Source: DAOUBP01 sp964513075 (GTDB lineage Bacteria; Chloroflexota; Anaerolineae; CG2-30-64-16). Taken from it: a stretch of 38,622 nucleotides of DNA. Positions 21,101-30,100 of the stretch are shown one piece after another. The position numbers and the translations under genes are program-made. Positions within the stretch are counted from its first letter, which is position 1, and the number at the start of each line of letters is the position of its first letter. A model generated the notes under the pieces. It worked only from the letters and a program-made list of their open reading frames with translations. It made no database searches and was not told where the DNA came from. The stretch is taken from positions 1-38,622 of the forward strand of contig CAZELR010000039.1 in NCBI GenBank assembly GCA_964513075.1, written 5' to 3'.

Positions 21101-24100
21101 GCGCCGCCGGTTTACGCAGAAGAGGCGTTTTCGGTGACCGTCACCGTGCAGAACCAGGGGGGCGCGGCCGCGGCAGCCTCGTATGTCGCGATCTTCACCG
21201 ACCACGTGCCGACCGGCCCCGGCGACCCTGCCGCGCACGTGGACGCCGTCGTGCCCGGCCTGGCCGCGGGCCAATCGCACACCGCCACAATCCAGGCGGC
21301 TGCGGTCACGGTGCAAGGCAACCACTCGCTCGCCGCCTACGCGGACTTCACCGAGCTGGTCGCGGAGAACAACCCCTCGTTCACGGGCGAGCTCAACAAC
21401 GCGTACGGCCCAGTCTGGTTCACCGCCGGCCTCCCGCGGCTGCCCGACCTCGAGGTGACGGGCATCGCGCCGCAGAGCGGCGAGCTCCGCGCACGCGCGC
21501 CGATCAGCTACACCGTCCACGTGCACAACCGGGGCACGGCGGCCATGCCGCCTACGACGCTGGCGCTCTACGGCGACCCTGCCACGACCCCCATTGACTG
21601 CGGCGACATGAGCTGGATGGACACCGAACCCATCCCCGCGTTGGCCATCAACGAGAGCGTAGACCTGGTGCTGAACACCACCGGCTTCACAACCGCCGGC
21701 TTGCACGGCGTGCGCGCGTTCGCCGATTACCTCTGTGAGGTGCGCGAGACGTACGACTCCAACGACCAATACCAGATCAATGTCGAGGTCGGCCCGCCCG
21801 CGCTGCCCGATCTCATCGTCACAGGCCTCACGCCCGGGGCAGAAGGTGTGGTCGCCGGCCAGTACTTCACCCTCACTGCCACGGTCAAGAATCAGGGCAA
21901 CCTCGGTTCACTGACCACGGGCCTGGCCGTCTACACGGATGCCCTGCCATCCGGCTGCGACGACGACACCTGGGCCAACACCGCGGACGTCGGGCCGCTG
22001 GCGCCTGGCGCGTCCACCGACGTCGCGGTGCCGCAAATCCGGCTGGCCGAGCCGGGCCCGCATACCGTCTGGGCCTTTGCCGATTTCGGCTGCGCCGAAG
22101 AAGAAAGCGTTGAAACCAACAACACGTTCACCCGGACGCTGCAGGTGCTGGCGACCAACCTGGCCGTTACGGAGCTGACGCTGGATCCTGCGGCTGACCA
22201 GCGCGCCGGCCAGTGGATCACCGCCACGGTCACCGTGCGTAACACCAGCGCCGTGCCGTCCCCCGGCGCCAGCCTGGGCATCTACACCGATGCCACACCC
22301 GCATGCGGCGCTGCCAACTGGGCCAACGTCGCGAACATCCCCGCGCTGCAGCCCGGCGCCAGCGCGGTGCTGACGCTGCCCAACATCCGGTTCATGACCG
22401 CGGGCGCACACACGGTGCGCGCCTTTGCCGACTGGCCCTGCGAGATCGTGGAGAGCAACGAGGCCGACAACCAGCGTTCGGTGGCGCTCGACCTCTTGCC
22501 GGGGCTATGGCCCGACCTGGTCATCGAGAACATCGCCATGTCGCCGGCCGGCGGGCCCGCCCAGGGCCAGTGGACGAACTTCGCGGTTACCGTCCGCAAC
22601 GTGGGGCACTCCTCCAGCGCCTATTTCTACGTCGGCCTGTACCGGGACCGGACGCCGGCCGCATGCCCCACCATCGACGCCGGCGACTTGGCCGCGCGCA
22701 TCGCACCATTGGCCACAGGCGGGGCGGTGACGGTCAACCTGACCACTCGCTTTGACACACAGGGCAGCCACCAGGTGACTGCCAAGGCCGACTATGGCTG
22801 CAGCATCCTGGAAACAGATGAAACCAACAACGAGTTGGGATATGATTTGACGGTCACCCCACCGCTCCTGCCGGACCTGGTCGTGGAAAGCTTCGAGATC
22901 GTGCCGTCCCCACCGTTCGCCGGGGAGTGGGCGACCGTCAGGGCAACGGTGCGCAACCAGGGCACGGCCGGCTCGAGCTGGACCGATGGCGGGTTTTACT
23001 ATGGCCGCACGCCGAGCGGTTGCCCGTTTGAGACGGCTGACATCGGCGACCAGGGCTTCCGTATTCCGCCACTGGCGCCCGGCGCCAGCGCCGCTTTCTC
23101 AGTCACGCACCTGTTCGCCACTGAGGGGTTTAGTTATGCCTACGCCATGGCGGACTACGGCTGCCGTGCCGCCGAAAGCAGCGAAGCGAACAACATCAGC
23201 GGGCCGCTGACCTTCACGGTGCAGAGTGAGCGCCTCCCCGACCTGATCGTGGAGAGCGTCACCATTGACCCGCCGTCACCGCTGGCCGGCCAGCAGACCA
23301 CCTTCAACGTCGTTGTGCGGAACCAGGGCAGCCGGAGAAGTAATTCATGGACGTGGTCGGGCATGTACGTGGACCGGGCCGCGCCAGGTTGCCCCTTCAG
23401 AGAAGGCAGTATCGGCGACCGGGTGTATCATCTGCCGCCGCTGGAGGCCGGCGAAAGCACGACCCTGAGCATCTCCGCTTCCTTCACCGAAGGCGCCCAT
23501 TTCGTCACCTTTGAGCCGGACTACCTCTGCCTTGTCGCAGAGAGCGACGAGACCAACAACCATTATGGGCCGGTGATGTTCACGGTTGGGCCGCCGCCCC
23601 GCGCCGACCTGATCTTCGAGAGCATCGAGTTGAACCCGCCGTCACCGATGGTGAACCAGACCGTTGAATTCCTGGCCACCGTGCGCAACGTGGGCAACGC
23701 GGACGCCACCTTGACCACGTCGGCCGGCCTGTACTTCAACCGGACCCCGCCGGGCTGCCCGCCCCAAGCCGGCAGCATCGGCGACCTGGTCGGCGGGATC
23801 CCGCCGCTGGCCCAAGGCGCCAGTTATTCATTCACCGTTCGCAAGTCCTTCCCGCTCGAAGGCATCGTCCACGTGTCCGGCTTCGCCGACACCGGCTGTA
23901 TCCAGGTCGAGAGCAACGAGGACAACAACGCCCTCAACTGGACGGCGCTCACCTTCATGGTAGGGCCGTCCAGCGGCGCGGACCTGGTCGTGACCGGCCT
24001 GACCGCCTCGCCCGCAGTCCCGGGGGTCAACGAGACGGTTACGTTCACGGCCACCGTGAAGAACCAAGGCTCGGCCACCAGCGGAGGTGCCACGCTGGGC

Positions 24101-27100
24101 CTGTACCTTGATCGCACGCCGGCCGACTGCCCGCTGACGCCATCGGCTGACCAGACAGCGGCCATCCCCGGCCTGGTCCCTGGCGCGACAGCCAACGTGG
24201 TGCTGACGCGCAGTTTCGACGCACCCGGGCCGCATGACATTCGCGCCTATGCGGATAGCCCCTGCACGGTCACCGAGAGCAACGAGCTGAACAACCTGTC
24301 GAACGCCGTGTCACTGGCAGTTGACCCGCCCGAAGCACCCGACCTGGTGGTGACCAGCCTGACCGCCCCGCCGACCGCGCCGGTTGCCGGCCAGCCGATC
24401 ACCTTCACGGCCACGGTGCGCAACGCCGGCTGGGCCCTCGCACCTGCTTCCCGGCTGGGCATCTACTCCGGCAGTGCGCCGGCCGGCTGCAGCGGCACGC
24501 CGCGCGGCTACGCCAGCATCCCCGCGCTGGCGGTCGGCGCTCAGCAGAGCATCGCGGTCACCGATGTCAGCTTCGCGGCCGCCGGACAGTACCAGGTCTA
24601 CGCGCTGGCCGATGACCGGTGCGCGGCGACCGAGTACCGGGAGGACAACAACAGCTTCGGGCCGTTGGCGCTGGGCGTGGCGCAGCTGCCCATCCCGGAT
24701 CTGAGCATTACCGGCGTGAGCTACACGCCGGCCCAGCCGCTGGCCGGCCAGCCCGTCACGTACACGCTGCAGATCAGGAACGGCGGTGCGGCCGGGCTCA
24801 ACAACCCCGCCGCCAGCGTCGGCCTGTACATCGACCGGTCCCCAGTCGGCTGCACCGATACGCCGGACCACCTGACCGCGCTGCCGGTCATTGCCGCCGG
24901 GGCCACGGCGGGCGTGGTGATCGTGGATCCCACCGGGTTCGCAGTTAGCGACAGCGGCGTCCACCAGGTTTACTTCCTGGCGGACCACACGTGCCTCGTC
25001 GCCGAGATAGTGGAGACCAACAACCGCTACGGTCCGATGCAGATCACGACCGGCAGCCCGTCGCTGCCCGATCTGCAAATCATCAGCCTGACGGTGCTGC
25101 CCTCCAACCCGGCCCAGGGCGACACCGTGCGCTTTATCGCCCGGGTCAAGAACGCGGGCACGGCGGCGGTGCCGGAAGGCGCCGAGGTGCGCCTGGGCCT
25201 GTACCTCGACAGCATGCCCGTCGCCTGCAGCAACCCACAGCCGGGTTTGGAGCTGTTGGCGCCTGCCCTCGCGACGGGGGTCACCCAGGACTTCGTGTTC
25301 GAATACTCAGCCTTCCCGCAAGGCTCGCACAACGCCTGGGCGGTCGTTGACTACGCCTGCGCGCTCGCCGAGGGCCACGAGGCCAACAACCTGGCCGGGC
25401 CGGTCGCCTTCGTCGTTGGCCCGCTCCCATCCCCCACCCCAACGCCGACCCCAACGCCGGCGCCGTCGAAGACCACGCACGACTATGCGTTCATCGCGAT
25501 GGCGCCATCGGCGAGCGACGAGGGCGGCGCCGCCGGCCTGCAGGTGGTGGGCGTGGATGACCCGAGCCATCCGCAGGCCGTGGCGTTCCTGGCGCTCACG
25601 GGCGAGCCCCAGGGCCTGGCCCTGGCCCGCCTCGACGCCGACCGCTATGCGCTGGTCGCCGCAGGCGCGGCCGGGCTCCATGTGGTGAACGTCAACAACC
25701 CGGCCAACCCAACGTATGTCAGCACCCTGGACACGCCGGGCAGCGCGGCCAGTGTGGCTGTCTATGGCAGCTACGCCTATGTTGCCGACTCGATCAGCGG
25801 CCTGATCGTCATCAACCTGGCGAACCCGGCCGCACCGGTGTCGGCCGCCATCTACGACACGCCGGGCGTGGCCTACGACGTGGCCATCTGGTCGCCCGCG
25901 GCCGGCCAGGTCTACGCGGCCGTGGCCGACGGTGCGACCGGCCTCACGATCATGGACGTCACGTCGCCGTCCAGCCCGCTGTACGTTGCGCAATATGAGA
26001 CACCGGGCGAAGGCCGCGGGGTGGCGCTGGACGGCAGCCTGGCCTACGTCGCCGACGGCTCCACCGGCGTGGCGGTGATTGATGTCACCATCCCGGCCCA
26101 GCCGCAGTTCACCGCGCTGTCCGACACCCCCGGCACCGCCCGTGCGGTGACGGTCAGCGCCGGAGGTCCCGGCAGCTTCGTCTACGTGGCCGACAACGAT
26201 CAGGGGCTGCGCATCATCAACCCGCTGACCGTCTCGCCCACCTCGCAGGCTTGCGACGCGGCCGGCAACTGCACTGCGGCGGAGGCCGCAGCCGCAGGTG
26301 CGGTGGCCGCCAGCCAGGCGCAGATTCCCACCAGGGGGACCACCCTTGAAGCTGCCGGACCACAGTCTGGCAGCCCCGTTGGCCCGGCAACGGTCCGCGC
26401 GGCGAACGGCTTCATCGTCTCGGAGGCGGCCGCGCGCCTGGCCGCGCTGCCCGTGGAAGACGGCCAACCGACGACAGCCGTCAGTGGTCAACCGTCCGCC
26501 GCCCCACCCGACGCCGCCGGACCACAATTCGGCGGTGAACCCGCCGCCGACGCGGTCTACGGCTTCACGCTGCGCCGCATGCTGAACAGCGTGGACGCAG
26601 ACGACCCGGTCTACGTGAGCTTCTCCGGGCTGCCGAGCGTGCTCGACACGCTGGCGCCGGTCGAGGTCAGCGGGCAGGCCGTGGCCATGAACTCCACACT
26701 CAAGTTGCTGCGGGTCACGGTTGACGGCGAGCCGATCCTGATCCAGGAGTGGCCGTCTGATAGCACGGTGGCCGACGCGACCTGGTCGGCGCCCTGGACA
26801 CCGGCAGCCGATGGCCGCCACGTCCTGCAGGCCGTGGCGCGCGACCAGGGAGACCTGATGGCCAGCGCGCTGGTCACGGTGACCGTTGACTCCGACTTGC
26901 CGGAGTTGACGGTGAACTCACTGGTCATCACCTCGACTCACCTCTACCCGGTCGATCGCATCGACGTGACCGGGTTCGTGACCGACACCGGCGGCATCGC
27001 AGCGGTGGCGTGGCGCACTGTGAACACAAGCGGCGGCGACTGGCTGCCCGCGCTGGTAAAGGAGCGCGAACCGGGCGAGAGCGGCCCACTGGAGTGGCGC

Positions 27101-30100
27101 GGGCCGTGGAGCGTGGGCGCACCGCTGCCGGATGGCGGCGTCTTCAACATCGGCGCCCGCGTCACCGACCTGGCCGGCCATACCACCCAGATCACGGTGC
27201 CGGTGCGGGTCGACCTGGCGCCGCCAAGCGGCGCAGACCTGAGCCTCACGTCCGGCGGCGCACCCGTCGCGCCGGGCGATACGGTCACCCAGGCCGGCGC
27301 AAGCCTCGATCTGGCGTGGACGGCCGGCCAGGATGGCAGCGGCTTGCTCCCCTACACGGTGCGCTGGACGACCCAGGCCACCTCAACGCTGGCCAGCGAG
27401 ACGCTGCTCAGCGTGCCGGTGGCCGGTCCGTTGACCTCCTCGTTCACCCCTGGCGAAGGCCAGCGAGTCATCGTCCAACTGGGCATGGAGGACATGGTTG
27501 GCAACCGGAGCTGGCGCACCTTCGGGCCGGTTGACATGGACAGCCAGGTGACCCCCGACTACTGCCCACTGCCCGTCATTGCGAGGGGTCAGAGCCCCGA
27601 AGCCATCCCGATCGCCTGGATGAGCTCGGGCTGCACCCTGCTGGGCGTCGACCGCCGGGCAGCCATGAATGGCCGCGACGAACAGCGGCTGTTCGCCACC
27701 TGGAACGCGGAGGCGCTGCGCCTGGCCTGGACGGGCGCGAGCTGGCACACGGACGGCGACCTGTTCATCTACCTTGACACCCGGTCTGGCGGCGCCAGCG
27801 TTGCCTACAACCCGTATCTGGTCGAGACCGCCGGCGCGTTGGTGCCGGATCAGACGGTGATCACCCTGCCGGCCGAGATGGCCGCCGACACCCTAGTCTG
27901 GGTGCGCGACAGCGGTGACGCCGTGCTGCTAACCTGGAACGGCAGTGATTGGGACTGGGCGGCCACGCTGGACGCAAGCAACTTCCTGACCTGGACGGGT
28001 GCGGGGATGGCGGCGGCTGTGACCGGTCGCGGCCAGACCGACCTCTATCTACCCTTCAACCTGCTCGGCATCACCAGAAATGGCAGCAGCAACGCTTTGA
28101 AGCTATTGGCCTTCGCCAGCGAAGAAGGCGCGCTACGCACCTGGGCCGTGCTGCCCGCCAGCAACGGTGTGAACAGCGCCCTGGCCCTGGGCGATGCCAG
28201 CCACGCCGGACTGGATCTGACGCTCGACCACGCGTTCAACTGGTCCGCGCTGGGGCCGGGCATCTGCCCCAACGGCTCGAACAGCAGCACCGGCGCAATC
28301 TACGCGGCAGAGCCCAAGATCACTCTTGCGAGCCAGCCCGCCGGCACTTCACTCAGTCTGCTCAGCGACAACCTCTACTGGCTGCGCGACCTGCTGCTCG
28401 GCAGCCCGCCGCCGGACGTGGGTTCCTACCTGGCCGCACTGACGCCCGGTCAGCCGCAGGTGGGACCCGGCTCACAGGTCACCTACACCCTCACCTATCG
28501 CAACGCCGGCAACGGCACGGCCCGCGGCGTGACCGCGCAAGTGGACGCGCTTTACGCGCTGAGCCTGGCCGGCGGCCAGCAGCAAACCCTCATCCTGGGC
28601 GACGTGGGCCCGGGCGAACAGGTCTCGGCCGTTCTGCACGGAAACGTCAACCTGGCCCTGTCGAGCGAGCCGTGGATCGCGCTGGCAGTGCGCGTGTACG
28701 ACAGTGCGCATCCCACAAGCGGCCAGCCGGCCGACTGGCTGTGGGCGCACCAGCCGGTGGACCGCAGCGCGCCGCTCTTCTTCGGCATCACGCAGCCTGG
28801 GCTCCTGCTGCGGGCGGGCGCGAACACCCTGGCTGGCTACGCTTACGACCCGGCCGGTGTACCCGATATCGGCTTCGACGTGCAGGGCCCGGGTGGGACT
28901 TCGACCCTTGACTGCCCCGACAGCACCCCCACCAGCGGCGCCTGGACCTGCAAGTGGAACCTGGCGGCGAACCACGGCGAAGTGTTCCAGCTCAAGATGC
29001 ACGCTGGCGATGCGTATGGCCAGACGGGTGCCTGGAGCGACTGGCTGGCGTTCCGGGTTGACAGCCGGCCGCCTACCGTGACGATCAACTACCCCGCCTC
29101 GCAGGTGGCGCCGGGCAGCGTGGTGCGCGGCAGCGGCGTGTTAGTGGTCGGCACGATCGCCGACGATGCCATCGGCGATGGGGGCATCGGCGGGGTGACA
29201 GGCTGCACCAATGGCGGTCTCTGCCGGCCAGCCGATCTGCAGGCCGCCGGCCAACAGCCGGTGTCCCGAGAGCATGTCCCGCCCGCGCCGGCGGCGGTGG
29301 GCGGGTGCGCTGCGCCCCTCGTGAGCACGTTCGTGGTGACGGAAAGCTTCCCGGTGGGCGAGGTCCAGGTGGGGTTCCGGGCGGAGGCGCTGCACCGCGA
29401 TCTGCTGCAGGTCGACTTGACGGGTCCCGGCGGCCGTACCGTGAGACTGCTGGCCGACGACGGCCGTTCCGGCACTGATTTCCGGAACTATGACGTCAAC
29501 TTGTTCGATGCCGCGGCGCTCTCCGTCTCCGACCTGCTGGACAACCAGGCGCTCGGCACAGCCCTCTATAGCCAGGATGCCCGGCCGGTGCAGCCGCTGC
29601 GGGCCTTCGCCGGGCAGAACTCGGCCGGCACCTGGACCCTGAGCATGTGCGACAGCAGCGGGGGCTCGGCCGAAGCCGCCTACGTCAGCAGTCGCCTGGC
29701 GCTGGCGCCTCGCCTTAGCGCCGCGGCGGACAGCGCGTGGCTCTTCCGCACGCCTGATATCGGCCAGGCCGATTACGTGACGCAGACAATCACCTTCAAC
29801 GGCTGGGATGCCGCCGGCAACTACGCCGCCGGACTGAGCTTTGACTTTATCGCCGACAATGTAGCGCCGGTGATCGACGTCACAACCCAGGTGGCACAGG
29901 CGACGATGGGCGATCCAACCGTCGTGATAAGCGGCACGGTCAGCGACGGCGGTCCGAGTGCCACGGTGGAGATCGAGGTGCATGCGCCCGGCGGGCCAGT
30001 TACCCTGGTCAATGCTGCGCGCAACAGCGACGCCTGGTGGTATGAGACCCCAGCGGCGACACCCGGGCTCTACACGTTGTGGGTGATCGCGACCGATCTG

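Larger units (their letters stand above)
18476..26239 (+). other. Seven-blade LVIVD beta-propeller split by a 6.9-kb insertion
   Basis: LVIVD repeats, each with an AYVAD-like strand followed by G-L-x-V-V-D/N-V-x-x-P and a closing TPG, occur as one blade and the start of a second at residues 4106-4153, then resume at 6441 and continue to about 6690. Joining the two pieces (TARDVALD to DYAFIAM) completes a normal second blade and gives seven in all. The intervening residues 4154-6440 are a Gln/Ala/Pro/Thr linker, the CARDB array and a Pro/Thr linker. Confidence 0.75.

Noticed and set aside
10337..26821. Long open frames on the minus strand inside the giant gene (for example about 10337-13003, 19349-21769 and 25307-26821)
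   Set aside because: They run opposite to a gene with recognised domains throughout, have Arg/Gly/His-rich compositions typical of GC-rich antisense frames, and show no family motifs.
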